A DNA stretch of 64,000 bases from CCY15215 sp039194995 (GCA_039194995.1 JBCCVR010000007.1:16447-80446), one strand, 5' to 3'. Shown: positions 1-8,314, counted from the first letter of the stretch. The notes: a model not told the origin generated them from the sequence alone. Numbers and translations: made by a program.

Positions 1-485
1 TAATGATGCTAGAAGCACGTCAATCTCAACACAAAGAATGGTATTGGCGACAATTTGGTGGAGAAGAAACATTAAAATCTTACGCTCCTGCTGGCAAAAT
101 CATAACATTAGGAAATATTCCGAGAGAACACTGGCATTTTCTTAAAACAACTTGTCATTCTATCTGGGAAACTGAACATCACTTTTTTGTTCATGCAACT
201 GTTGATTCAAATATTCCATTAAATTCTCAAGCTGAGCATAAACTCTTTTGGGAAAAATTAAAAGTTCGAGAATTTATGCCGCATCAATCTGGTAAAACTA
301 TGATATGCGGTCATACAAAACAACCAAGTGGAAAACCAATTAATTTCGGTCATGGAATTTGCATCGATACATGGGCATATGGTGCGGGTTGGCTGACGGG
401 TTTTGATGTTAATAGCGGCAGAATATGGCAAACCACTCAAAGAGGAGATACTCGTCTTGGTTGGATTGATGATTTTCGAGTTTGA
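1..485 (+). CDS. PPP-family metallophosphatase, C-terminal part (gene begins outside the window)
   Basis: Only the last 161 codons are in the window. The readable part carries 'CGHT' and 'GHGICIDT', the C-terminal histidine regions of bacterial PPP-type Ser/Thr phosphatases, which pair with N-terminal GDIHG, GDxxDRG and GNHE motifs. Those N-terminal motifs are missing here but visible in the next copy. The protein is closely similar to the product of the gene 20 bp downstream, and the two stop codons are exactly 718 bp apart, so this is one unit of a tandem duplication. No defect is seen in this part. Substrate unknown; the family removes phosphate from phosphoproteins or small phosphoesters in the cytoplasm using a two-metal centre. 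Confidence 0.75.
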   Translation, partial: MMLEARQSQHKEWYWRQFGGEETLKSYAPAGKIITLGNIPREHWHFLKTTCHSIWETEHHFFVHATVDSNIPLNSQAEHKLFWEKLKVREFMPHQSGKTMICGHTKQPSGKPINFGHGICIDTWAYGAGWLTGFDVNSGRIWQTTQRGDTRLGWIDDFRV

Positions 486-505
486 ACTTAGTCAAGAGGT
501 CAAGA

Positions 506-1203
506 ATGAAAGTAGGAAGAACCATTGCGATCGGGGATATTCACGGCTGTGCGATTGCTTTCGATTTATTGTTAGACTCGATTGCACTGCAACCTGAAGA
601 TACGGTCATTACTTTAGGGGATTATATCGATCGCGGTAATGATTCTAAAGGGGTTATCGATCGCTTAATTGCTTTACACAAAAAAGGTCAATTAATTCCT
701 TTAAAAGGCAATCATGAAATTATGTTATTAGAAGCACGTCAATCCCAAGAAGAGGAACGACAGTGGCGAAAATATGGTGGTGAAATAACCTTAAAATCTT
801 ATGTTAGTGCGAAAAAAATGTAACATTAAACACGATTCCTATAGAACATTGGCAGTTTGTCGAGAAGACCTGCCGCAATTTTTGGGAAACAGAAACTCAT
901 TTTTTCGTTCATGCTAATGTCGATCCCAATATTCCTTTAGCGGAACAACCCGAATATAAAATCTTTTGGGATAGAGTTGGTATTTGGGGATCTCCTCAGC
1001 ATCAATCGGGTAAAATCATGGTGTGCGGTCATACTGCTCAAAGAAGTGGCGAACCCTTCCATTTCGGTCATGGAGTTTGCATCGATACATATGCTTATGG
1101 AGGGGGTTGGCTGACGGGTTTTGATGTCAATAGCGGCAGGATTTGGCAAACTAATCAAAGAGGAGATACTCGCCTTGGTTGGATTGATGATTTTCAAGTT
1201 TGA
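506..1203 (+). pseudogene. PPP-family metallophosphatase, second tandem copy, frameshifted
   Basis: ATG at 506 opens a frame with all N-terminal metallophosphatase motifs: GDIHG, GDYIDRG and GNHE. The frame stops at 821-823, just after a run of seven A (812-818). The rest of the protein, including 'EHWQF', 'CGHT' and 'GHGVCIDT', continues one frame over, to the stop at 1201-1203. An eighth A would read A-K-K-N-V-T-L and rejoin the frames, matching the neighbouring copy in that region. The lesion is therefore a single-base loss in a homopolymer. It could be a true null mutation, a sequencing error, or a site where polymerase slippage restores some full-length product of about 232 residues. Confidence 0.75.
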
Positions 1204-1223
1204 ACTTAGTCAAGAGGTCAAGA

Positions 1224-1295
1224 ATGAAAGTAGGACGAACCATTGCGATCGGGGATATTCACGGCTGTGCGATCGCCTTCGACTTATTGTTATAG
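1224..1295 (+). pseudogene. 5' remnant of a third phosphatase copy
   Basis: The 20-base spacer and the start region of the previous copy recur exactly one period (718 bp) later. The frame encodes MKVGRTIAIGDIHGCAIAFD followed by LLL and a TAG at 1293-1295. Homology to the family ends at that point, where a TATAGCAATCC sequence typical of the small mobile repeats in this window begins. This is a truncated copy holding only the first metal motif and cannot encode an enzyme. Confidence 0.75.
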
Positions 1296-1357
1296 CAATC
1301 CTTGAGAATTTCTAATAGGTGGACGCGATCGGTATATTTGTTCTATTGAAACTATAA
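1291..1357. mobile_element. Possible small TATAG-ended repeat (MITE-like)
   Basis: The segment starts TATAGCAATCC and ends ...ACTATA, so the outermost bases are inverted and begin and end with TA. Longer elements with the same TATAGC ends are seen at 11513-11615, 41309-41400 and 43299-43472. The internal match between the ends is weak, so the call is tentative. It sits exactly where the third phosphatase copy is cut off. Confidence 0.3.
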
Positions 1358-1387
1358 CCCTTAGAAAAATCCCAAGCAAGCAACAAA

Positions 1388-1405
1388 GCGGGCGCATTTG
1401 CCCGC
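1388..1405 (-). terminator. Stem-loop between the phosphatase array and acs
   Basis: GCGGGC (1388-1393) pairs with GCCCGC (1400-1405) around a 6-base loop. Read on the minus strand it lies 47 bases past the acs stop and is followed by TTTGTTGCTTG, a weak U-rich tract. It may end acs transcription. Confidence 0.4.
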
Positions 1406-1451
1406 CTCACTTTTTGCTAAATATCGAAAGATATTCGATCGCATCATTAAT

Positions 1452-3416
1452 CTAGCCGCGTAACTTATCGAGAACGCTGCGATCTTCTAAAGTGGAGGTA
1501 TCCCCCGCCACTTCTTGACCCGCCGCTAAGTTTCGCAATAAACGACGCATGATTTTACCCGATCGCGTTTTGGGAAGAACATCGGTAAAGCGAATTTCTC
1601 CCGGCCGGGCGATCGCGCCGATTTCCTTGACCACGTGCTGCATTAACTCATCTCTGAGGGAATCGCTACTTTCGTAATCCCCCTCTAAAGTGACAAAAGC
1701 AAACACCTCTTCTCCTTTTACGTCATTGGGTCGTCCCACTACAGCCGCTTCGGCAACCGAGGGATGAGAAACTAACGCAGACTCGACCTCCATCGTCCCC
1801 AAACGGTGTCCGGAAACGTTCATCACGTCATCCACGCGACCCATCACCCAGAAATAGCCATCGGGATCTTTGCGCGCCCCATCCCCTGCAAAATAGAAGT
1901 GCTGTCCGTCCTTGGGTTTGATATGTTCCCAATAAGTGCGGCGGAAACGCGCCTCATCTCCGTAGACCGTGCGAATCATACTCGGCCAAGGATGTTTAAC
2001 GACCAAATAGCCCCCCTCATTTTCGCCTACCGGGTTGCCATCGAGATCGACAATATCTGCGACGATACCAGGAAACGGATAGGTCGCGGATCCGGGTTTG
2101 GCAGGGGTTGCACCGGGGAGAGGAGTTAGCATAAAGCCCCCTGTTTCCGTTTGCCACCAAGTATCGACAATGGGGCATTTTTCGCCGCCAATGACCCGGT
2201 GATACCACATCCACGCCTCGGGATTAATGGGTTCTCCGACAGTGCCGAGAATGCGTAGAGAAGAGAGATCCCGTGCATTAGGCAAATCTTCACCCATCTT
2301 GATAAATGCCCGGATCGCCGTCGGTGCCGTGTAAAAAATCGTCACGCCGTATTTTTCCACCACATCCCAGAGACAGCCCAGGTTAGAAGGACGGGGTGCG
2401 CCTTCATACATTAAACTGGTAGCACCGTTGGAGAGGGGACCGTAAACGATATAACTATGTCCAGTGATCCAGCCCACATCCGCCGTACACCAATAGACAT
2501 CTGTATCTTTAAGATCGAATGTCCATTTTGTCGTCATATGGGTGTAGAGATTGTATCCTCCCGTGGTGTGTACGACTCCTTTCGGCTTGCCCGTCGTCCC
2601 ACTCGTATAGAGGATAAAAAGCATATCTTCGCTATCCATCGGTTCCGCCGGACAGTCTGCCGATGCGTCCTTCGCTAGATCGTGCCACCAATGATCCCGC
2701 CCAGCTTCCATGTGGATGGCTTCCTTGGTACGCTGAACCACGAGGACATTTTTCACGGTGGGGACGGCATTATCGGCGATCGCTTCATCGACGGCAGGTT
2801 TTAGGGGAACGATCTTATCCTTGCGAAAACCTCCATCGGCAGTCACAACTAATTTTGCTTCTGCATCTAGGAGGCGCGTTTTTAATGCTTCAGCGCTAAA
2901 ACCGCCAAAGATAACGCTATGAGGCGCACCGATGCGGGTACAGGCTAACATGGCGATCGCAGCTTCTGGGATCATGGGCATATAAATTCCCACGCGATCG
3001 CCTTTTTTCACCCCCAACTGTTTGAAGACATTGGCCATTTTGCAGACTTCCCGATGCAGTTGGGCATAGGTGAGGGTGCAACTATCCCCGGGTTCACCTT
3101 CCCAAATCAGGGCTGCTTTGTTTTTGCGCCACGTCGTCAGATGCCGATCCAAACAGTTATAGGATAAGTTTAATTTTCCCCCGACAAACCATTTGGCAAA
3201 AGGCGGCTGCCAGTCGAGGACTTTATCCCACTTCTCAAACCAGTCTAGTTCTTGCTCTGCCAGTTCTCCCCAAAAACCTTCGGGGTTGGCTGCTGCTTTT
3301 TCATAAAGTTCTTTATATTTTTCCATGCTGCCGATGGTTGCATTGGCAGCAAAGTCTGCAGGTGGGGGAAAGGTACGATTTTCTTGTAGGATTGATTCTA
3401 TCGTTGCTTCGGACAT
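1452..3416 (-). CDS. acs: Acetyl-coenzyme A synthetase
   Basis: Activates acetate with ATP to acetyl-AMP and then acetyl-CoA in the cytoplasm. The 654 residues match the usual length of the AMP-forming Acs family. Visible hallmarks are the P-loop-like motif YTSGTTGKPKGVVHTTGGY (about residues 270-290), 'DTWWQTETGG' in the adenylate-binding region, 'YFAGDGARKD' and the C-terminal 'PKTRSGKIMRRLLR'. The last holds the lysine that in other bacteria is acetylated to switch the enzyme off. It begins with ATG at 3416 and stands alone; the neighbours on both sides are unrelated. No defect seen. Confidence 0.96.
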   Translation of the reverse strand: MSEATIESILQENRTFPPPADFAANATIGSMEKYKELYEKAAANPEGFWGELAEQELDWFEKWDKVLDWQPPFAKWFVGGKLNLSYNCLDRHLTTWRKNKAALIWEGEPGDSCTLTYAQLHREVCKMANVFKQLGVKKGDRVGIYMPMIPEAAIAMLACTRIGAPHSVIFGGFSAEALKTRLLDAEAKLVVTADGGFRKDKIVPLKPAVDEAIADNAVPTVKNVLVVQRTKEAIHMEAGRDHWWHDLAKDASADCPAEPMDSEDMLFILYTSGTTGKPKGVVHTTGGYNLYTHMTTKWTFDLKDTDVYWCTADVGWITGHSYIVYGPLSNGATSLMYEGAPRPSNLGCLWDVVEKYGVTIFYTAPTAIRAFIKMGEDLPNARDLSSLRILGTVGEPINPEAWMWYHRVIGGEKCPIVDTWWQTETGGFMLTPLPGATPAKPGSATYPFPGIVADIVDLDGNPVGENEGGYLVVKHPWPSMIRTVYGDEARFRRTYWEHIKPKDGQHFYFAGDGARKDPDGYFWVMGRVDDVMNVSGHRLGTMEVESALVSHPSVAEAAVVGRPNDVKGEEVFAFVTLEGDYESSDSLRDELMQHVVKEIGAIARPGEIRFTDVLPKTRSGKIMRRLLRNLAAGQEVAGDTSTLEDRSVLDKLRG

Positions 3417-3664
3417 TGGTATTTTTGGCTACATTGACGATTTTTTCACGATACTCCTCGGGGGAACGCCGCGATCGCAATTGTTGTTTTTCTTTAAAAT
3501 TTGTCGGGAAGTCGTCCTTTCTCTTACATTCTTTCCCTTGCATTCGGTAAACGAATGTAAAGATGGCCGATGTAACGCGAATCCTCCCCTTTGTCGTTAA
3601 ATTTGTCCTAGACTCACTAAATTGGTCATAAACTCTCTCGAATGAGCCAATTAAGTTTTCATAT

Positions 3665-4501
3665 TTAAGAGGATTTTATATCTTTTTTAGTAGCTGAATG
3701 AAAGGGGCATTCACCGGGGTTTGAATTGACAGAATGGTAGCGAAAGGGAAAAACGAACTCAGTATCATTGCGATCGCTCAGTACGGTCAGTTTCGTATAC
3801 TGCAAATCCCTATCCCATTCGGATTCCTCGTGGAAAAGTAAAGGGTATGGTGGAATGCGATCGTATTCTTCCATGCGCTTGTAAATATTGTGTCGGGGTT
3901 CTTCTCCCCAACGTTTCCACACTCTTTCAAAAACATCATCGGGGTTAATGACTGCGATTAAACCGGGGCCTAAATTCCGCGATCGCCGATCGTGATTGGC
4001 AGGGGTGCTGATATTGATAAATAAACTCCTTCCACCCAAACAATAGCGCCATTCGGAATCGTTGGGATCGGTGGGAATTTCTTCTGGCCAGGGAAAGCGA
4101 TCGCGTTGATGCAGTTCATTCAAAAAATGATAGGCTTGTTTAGCGTAATATTCAAGGGAGTGCTCTTCGGCTTCCACGGGAAAGAGGATCGCCAAACTTA
4201 ATAAGAACGAGTTTTGTTCTGTTTTATTTGCCATTAACTCTCGTTCTTCTTCTAAGTAGGCATAAACAGCTTCAAGAATGTGTCCCAAACTTTCTGAGGT
4301 AGTTAAGGAAGGCGCGATCGCATAGCGGATCGTTTCTTTTTGTTCGGCTAAAGTCCCGAAGAAACACGGAAAATTATTTCGGTGTATCGTATCGACAAAG
4401 GCTTCATAACTTTGGGCAACCCAGTCGGGGACTTGACAATTCTCGAATGCCGATTCGAGTTGGGGTTTTGTCCATAGCGGGGTTAGCCCGTCTGGAGAGA
4501 G
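3665..4501 (-). CDS. YqcI/YcgG family protein (GntA-like, possible heme-dependent N-hydroxylase)
   Basis: About 280 residues. The frame opens at 4516 with ATG (MIIDRLSPDG); a downstream start is possible, so the 5' end is uncertain by a few codons. Recognised by 'NFPCFFGTLAE' near residue 50, the central 'GRSLFINISTPANH', and the C-terminal 'GECPFH', features I associate with YqcI/YcgG proteins. Members of that family (GntA of guanitoxin and AglA of argolaphos biosynthesis) are heme enzymes that N-hydroxylate arginine or related guanidino compounds. That activity is an inference here. It is transcribed away from an amidinohydrolase-like gene at 4985, with a decarboxylase-like gene beyond, which gives a possible guanidino context. 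Ordinary codon use; no truncation seen. Confidence 0.6.
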   Translation of the reverse strand, partial: LSPDGLTPLWTKPQLESAFENCQVPDWVAQSYEAFVDTIHRNNFPCFFGTLAEQKETIRYAIAPSLTTSESLGHILEAVYAYLEEERELMANKTEQNSFLLSLAILFPVEAEEHSLEYYAKQAYHFLNELHQRDRFPWPEEIPTDPNDSEWRYCLGGRSLFINISTPANHDRRSRNLGPGLIAVINPDDVFERVWKRWGEEPRHNIYKRMEEYDRIPPYPLLFHEESEWDRDLQYTKLTVLSDRNDTEFVFPFRYHSVNSNPGECPFHSATKKDIKSS

Positions 4502-4516
4502 GCGATCGATAATCAT

Positions 4517-4984
4517 GAGCTTAATTTAGGTATTTTATTAAATAACAGGATTGAAGCATTTCGCGCCGACTTACATCCAAAGTTGTAATTTTCTTCTAGC
4601 ATTGCCCATCATATAACAACTGTGTACTTAAGGAAAAGTTTTGTTAAAAAAATAGCAATCTCCACTCATCCAAGGAGATGGAAAACTCTCAAAAATATCG
4701 ATCGTGACAGCAATTTTTTTTTTTGATTGACAAAGAGATGAAAAAATGATTATCTGGAACTAGGAAAAATATAGTACAAAAACAAAATGAACAGAGAAGA
4801 TCCTAAAAATTCGCTCAAAAATATATTAAATATTGGAGTAATTATCGTGAAAATCACAAGACCTTATCAAGAGTAGGATTGACAATGTACCTTGAAAAAG
4901 AAAAAATTAGTTTTTCTAAGCGTGAAAACTTAACGAATGAACTCATCAAAAACCATCGATATTAAGAGATAAAGTATTTAAACG
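4517..4984. other. Long AT-rich divergent intergenic region
   Basis: 468 bases between two divergently read genes. It holds A/T tracts (a run of 11-12 T near 4710-4722), a short ATCTCC/GGAGAT inverted repeat near 4661-4679, and one small open frame at 4885-4965. No tRNA, repeat family member or clear sigma-70 promoter stood out. The base composition is clearly lower in G+C than the flanking genes and lacks HIP1 octamers. Confidence 0.6.
4885..4965 (+). CDS. Possible 26-residue leader or small protein
   Basis: ATG at 4885 opens a 26-codon frame, stop TAA at 4963-4965, ending 19 bases before the amidinohydrolase-like gene. An AGG lies about 8 bases upstream of the ATG. The product is Lys/Glu/Asn-rich (begins MYLEKEKISF) with no membrane segment or Cys. 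It could be a leader peptide or a chance frame in AT-rich DNA; only conservation would tell. Confidence 0.25.
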   Translation: MYLEKEKISFSKRENLTNELIKNHRY

Positions 4985-5959
4985 ATGTTACAAATAGCAG
5001 TCAATTCAGATCAAAATACACAGGTTATTGCTAAAATCCAGCATCCTTGTTTTTTAATGAGCGCGCCTTTTTTTGTATCTGCTGATGTTGTCAATAACCC
5101 AGTGATGCAAGAAGTTATTGATTCACTCAGTCCGGAAGATAGAGTAATCAATATCGATCTCGCTCTCTCTCAATTTCAGGAGTTATATGGTTTTATTGCA
5201 AGTAAGGCTCTGGTTTATTTGCTTCCCAGCTATCCAGGCTTGCAAGATCAAACCTATGTTGCTAATTTGGGTATAGTTCTTCCTCATTTAACCGAACTTA
5301 CTGTTGTTATTTCTAATTACTATTCTGAAGTTCGACGCAATGAAAGTGAAATTGGGCGCGAGTTTTTTAAACTGATGAAGTTTCCTAAAGTTATGAATGC
5401 CCCGGAATATTTTGAAGGAGAAGCAGATTTAAAGTATCTTCGCGATAATGTGTATTGTTGTGCTCACGGTCTTCGCACTTCTAAAACTGCTCTTGATTGG
5501 TTTGCAAAATCTTTTGATATGAAAGTAATTCCTATTCGTATGGAAGACCCATATCTGTATCATTTAGATTGTTTGTTTTTGCCTCTTTCTGAAGATAGCG
5601 TGCTTGCTTGTACGGAAAAACTCTCTCCCGCAACTCAGAAAGAATTAGAGAAGTATGTTAGAATTTACGATCTCGATTCTTCCCTTGCGATTATGGCAAC
5701 TACAAATGCGCTAATTTTAGGCAAATATATCTTAGTCGGAACAAATAGAAAAAGACTCGATAATAAACAAGATAAATATCATCAACAAGAAAAAGATAAG
5801 CTCGATTTTTTAGAAAAACTGTGTACGCAAATCAATCGAGAACTCGTTATTTTCGACCTTTCAGAATTTGAAAAATCTGGTGCGGCACTTTCTTGCCTAA
5901 TCATGAACTTAAATTACAAGAATTATAATCTTAATTCAATAACTCATACATCTTGCTGA
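4985..5959 (+). CDS. Amidinotransferase/DDAH-fold (guanidino-modifying) family protein
   Basis: 324 residues. It looks like a member of the pentein superfamily that attacks guanidino groups (dimethylarginine dimethylaminohydrolase, arginine deiminase, amidinotransferase). Family-like features in order: 'YVANLGIVLP' (about 91-100), 'FEGEAD' (143-148), 'YHLDC' with His193 and Asp195, and 'SGAALSCLIMNL' with Cys304. The family mechanism uses a His and a C-terminal Cys that forms a covalent adduct with the guanidino carbon. Exact substrate cannot be read off. The neighbours are a GntA-like gene (divergent) and an arginine/ornithine decarboxylase-like gene 120 bp downstream. The last 20 residues after the Cys region are low-complexity (N/Y/T-rich). 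Confidence 0.65.
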   Translation: MLQIAVNSDQNTQVIAKIQHPCFLMSAPFFVSADVVNNPVMQEVIDSLSPEDRVINIDLALSQFQELYGFIASKALVYLLPSYPGLQDQTYVANLGIVLPHLTELTVVISNYYSEVRRNESEIGREFFKLMKFPKVMNAPEYFEGEADLKYLRDNVYCCAHGLRTSKTALDWFAKSFDMKVIPIRMEDPYLYHLDCLFLPLSEDSVLACTEKLSPATQKELEKYVRIYDLDSSLAIMATTNALILGKYILVGTNRKRLDNKQDKYHQQEKDKLDFLEKLCTQINRELVIFDLSEFEKSGAALSCLIMNLNYKNYNLNSITHTSC

Positions 5960-6079
5960 AAAACTTAAGATTTCGGAAAACCTGCAATCGAGGTTTTGAC
6001 AAAAGAATTAAACTTTTGAGGAGAGATTGCCGATCGCAATTTTGAATGAGAATTTAGACAAAACGTTCGAGATAAAAAA

Positions 6080-7516
6080 ATGCCTTCCGACCAAACCCAA
6101 ACGCCCCTCATTGATGCCATCAAAGCGGTTTCTCGCCAGCATCTTTCAGTTTTTTACGTTCCCGGTCACAAACGAGGTCAGGGAATACCCTCTCAATTAA
6201 GCGATTGGTTGGGAGCAGAAATATTTCGTGCCGATCTGCCGGAGTTACCAGAATTTGGCAGTCTCTTTCCTCCTCAAGGGACGGTTAAAACAGCCCAAGA
6301 ACTTGCAGCAGAAGCATTTGGGGCAAAGCAAACATGGTTTTTGGCCAATGGTTCTACATCAGGAGTTGAAGCCGCAATTCTAGCAACTTGCAGGCAAGGG
6401 GACAAAATTATTTTGCCTCGCAATGTTCACAAATCAGCAATATCGGGTCTGGTTCTGTCCGGTGCCATGCCAATTTTTGTGAATCCCGAATGCGATCGCA
6501 ATCTTCCCACCAGCATTACTCCAAAGACTCTCAAAACGGCTTTAGAAACCCATCCCGATGTAAAAGCCGTGATGGTAGTCTATCCCACCTATCACGGGAT
6601 CTGCGGAGATTTAGGAGCGATCGCCTCTCTCGTTCATCAATACAATATCCCCTTGTTAGTGGATGAGGCACATGGGGCGCATTTTGCCTTTCATCCCAAC
6701 TTACCAGCCTCCGCCCTATCTTTGGGGGCAGATATTGCCGTACAGTCTACCCATAAAACCCTCGGGGCAATGACGCAGGCTTCGATGTTGCATTTACAAG
6801 GCGATCGCATTTCCCCCGATCGCATTACAAATGCCTTGCGTCTGCTTCAGTCTACCAGCCCCAATCATATTTTACTAGCTTCCCTAGATGCTGCCCGACA
6901 CCAGATGGCAATGCAAGGAGAAGCGTTATTAGAGAAAGCCTTAAACCTAGCAGAAGAAGTCCGCGATCGCCTTGCCAACATTGCCGATCTCTGGGTTTTT
7001 GAACCCACTTCTGCAACGATCGATCGCACTCGTATCGCGATCGATGCAACCCAATTGGGATTAACGGGTTTTGCAGCCGATGAGATCTTATACGATGAAT
7101 TGGGAGTAACGGCAGAACTTCCCGAACTGCAATATTTAACGTTTGTTCTCACCTTTGGCAATACCCCAGCAGATTGCGATCGCCTCGTTGAAGCCTATCA
7201 AATCCTAGAACGCGATCGTCGCCATCTCCCCATCTCCCCCATCTCCCCCATCCTCCCCATCCCTTCCATTTCCTCCATCTCTCCTCGCGAGGCATATTTT
7301 GCCCCAACGGAAACTGTTGCTTTCGATCTCGCGGGCGATCGTATCAGTGCCGAGTTAATTTGCCCTTATCCTCCCGGTATTCCTTTATTAATGCCGGGAG
7401 AAGCGATTTCTGCTGCGGTTCTCAATCGCTTGCAACGCATCCGCACTCTAGGACAAACGATTAATATCGAAGGATGTAGCGATCCAACGCTAAAAACATT
7501 GAAGGTTATTTGCTAA
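6080..7516 (+). CDS. Orn/Lys/Arg decarboxylase family PLP enzyme
   Basis: 478 residues, fold-type I PLP enzyme of the Orn/Lys/Arg decarboxylase family, in the short cyanobacterial/Gram-positive size class. Motifs: 'VPGHKRG' at the N-terminus, 'GSTSGVEAAI' (phosphate loop), 'VDEAHGAHF' with the cofactor-binding Asp, and 'STHKTLGAMTQ', whose Lys should form the Schiff base. Would decarboxylate a basic amino acid to a polyamine precursor; which one is not decided by sequence. Around residues 382-402 there is a repeat-made linker of Ser-Pro-Ile units between the large domain and the C-terminal domain. It is followed after 19 bases by a small gene that is probably co-transcribed. Confidence 0.85.
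   Translation: MPSDQTQTPLIDAIKAVSRQHLSVFYVPGHKRGQGIPSQLSDWLGAEIFRADLPELPEFGSLFPPQGTVKTAQELAAEAFGAKQTWFLANGSTSGVEAAILATCRQGDKIILPRNVHKSAISGLVLSGAMPIFVNPECDRNLPTSITPKTLKTALETHPDVKAVMVVYPTYHGICGDLGAIASLVHQYNIPLLVDEAHGAHFAFHPNLPASALSLGADIAVQSTHKTLGAMTQASMLHLQGDRISPDRITNALRLLQSTSPNHILLASLDAARHQMAMQGEALLEKALNLAEEVRDRLANIADLWVFEPTSATIDRTRIAIDATQLGLTGFAADEILYDELGVTAELPELQYLTFVLTFGNTPADCDRLVEAYQILERDRRHLPISPISPILPIPSISSISPREAYFAPTETVAFDLAGDRISAELICPYPPGIPLLMPGEAISAAVLNRLQRIRTLGQTINIEGCSDPTLKTLKVIC
7222..7284 (+). repeat. CATCTCCCC-type simple repeat inside the decarboxylase gene
   Basis: A run of imperfect 9-10 base units (CATCTCCCC, CATCTCCCCC, CATCCTCCCC, CATCCCTTC, CATTTCCTC, CATCTCTCC) stays in frame and encodes a Pro-Ile-Ser-rich linker. 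Composition is far more C-rich and pyrimidine-biased than the flanking coding sequence. Confidence 0.7.
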
Positions 7517-7535
7517 TTGTGGAGGAATTTTGGCG

Positions 7536-7925
7536 ATGGTGAAAGGTGCGATCGCAGAAGTCAAAGTTAAATCGATTGAATGGTTATCAAAAGATGCAGA
7601 AGAGGCTTTACTTTGCATAACCGATGGAGTCTATGAATGTCTTGTATACGACCAACCTTGCGATCTCAACGTCGGAAGTCTAGTTTATGAACCTTTAGAA
7701 ACTCTAGATGCGTGTGGAGCAGTTAGAGTCAATGAAAGTAAAATTGGTTTCTCAAAAATGAGAGGCTATTTTGATTATGATATTACTGCTGAAGTTGTCG
7801 ATACGAACGCAGAAATTGTCAAAGTAGGCAATATTCTTATTGATATACAATACTCGCTACCCGGAGATATTCACCAAGGAGACATTGTGAATTTTACTTG
7901 CAATAGATTAGTTTTTATGGGTTAG
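7536..7925 (+). CDS. Conserved-looking small protein of unknown function
   Basis: About 129 residues. ATG at 7536 is preferred over the upstream TTG at 7530 because GGAGGA at 7521-7526 is 9 bases from the ATG and only 3 from the TTG. The sequence is a mix of short beta-like stretches (IAEVKVKSIEWL, LVYEPLETLD, VGNILIDIQY) with acidic turns and no signal peptide or membrane segment. I do not recognise a family. It begins 19 bases after the decarboxylase gene on the same strand, so it is probably translated from the same message. Confidence 0.65.
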   Translation: MVKGAIAEVKVKSIEWLSKDAEEALLCITDGVYECLVYDQPCDLNVGSLVYEPLETLDACGAVRVNESKIGFSKMRGYFDYDITAEVVDTNAEIVKVGNILIDIQYSLPGDIHQGDIVNFTCNRLVFMG

Positions 7926-7939
7926 CCTGCACAATAAAA

Positions 7940-7961
7940 AAGGGTACAGAACTGTACCCTT
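7940..7961 (-). terminator. Rho-independent terminator of psb34
   Basis: AAGGGTACAG (7940-7949) pairs perfectly with CTGTACCCTT (7952-7961). Read on the minus strand the 10-bp stem is followed by TTTTATTG. It lies 42 bases past the psb34 stop. It could also slow transcription from the plus-strand gene ending at 7925. Confidence 0.75.
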
Positions 7962-8002
7962 ACAATCATTCGAGATAGAGAGAAATTAACGATGGAAAAG
8001 AG

Positions 8003-8233
8003 TTAGGAGTTCGCGATCGCGTTGCTGCCATACGCATCTAACCCATAAGCAGGGATGCGATCGCTGTAGTCGGTTTCGCGACCCGTTACGGTTTTGGCGG
8101 TCACTTCAAATCCTTGAGAATTCCAGTTACGTTCGTGAATGGGCTTGCTTTGTTCGCCTCGGAAATATGCCTGAGTTCCTAAAGCGGCTGCGGCAACCCA
8201 ACCGATGATTAAAAATGCAAATAAGATGGACAT
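8003..8233 (-). CDS. psb34: Photosystem II assembly protein Psb34 / ssl1498-family light-harvesting-like protein
   Basis: 76 residues starting at ATG 8233, which has GGAGGAT (8238-8244) at ideal spacing; the longer upstream frame has no such signal. One transmembrane helix at residues 3-21 (ILFAFLIIGWVAAAALGT), then the conserved 'AYFRGEQSKPIHERNW' stretch and a hydrophilic tail. This pattern is that of the small cyanobacterial proteins related to high-light-inducible proteins, one of which (Psb34) binds a photosystem II assembly intermediate at CP47 in the thylakoid membrane. It stands alone with its own promoter and terminator. Identity is from memory of the family pattern. Confidence 0.75.
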   Translation of the reverse strand: MSILFAFLIIGWVAAAALGTQAYFRGEQSKPIHERNWNSQGFEVTAKTVTGRETDYSDRIPAYGLDAYGSNAIANS

Positions 8234-8285
8234 AACGATCCTCCGCGTAATTGCTTGTATAGTTTTGTAAACTCTTATGTAAATA

Positions 8286-8314
8286 AATGTAACAATTATT
8301 TCTGAAGATGTCAA
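8286..8314 (-). promoter_or_regulatory. Sigma-70-type promoter of psb34
   Basis: On the minus strand TTGACA (8314-8309) and TACATT (8291-8286) are separated by 17 bases, a perfect -35 and a 4/6 -10 element. Transcription would start about 45 bases before the psb34 ATG. Confidence 0.6.

Larger units (their letters stand above)
1..1292 (+). repeat. Tandem duplication of phosphatase genes, period 718 bp
   Basis: Stop-to-stop (485 to 1203) and start-to-start (506 to 1224) distances are both 718 bp. The intergenic sequence running from each stop into the next ATG (tgaacttagtcaagaggtca) is identical in both junctions. The array extends left out of the window and ends at about 1292. Confidence 0.8.
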
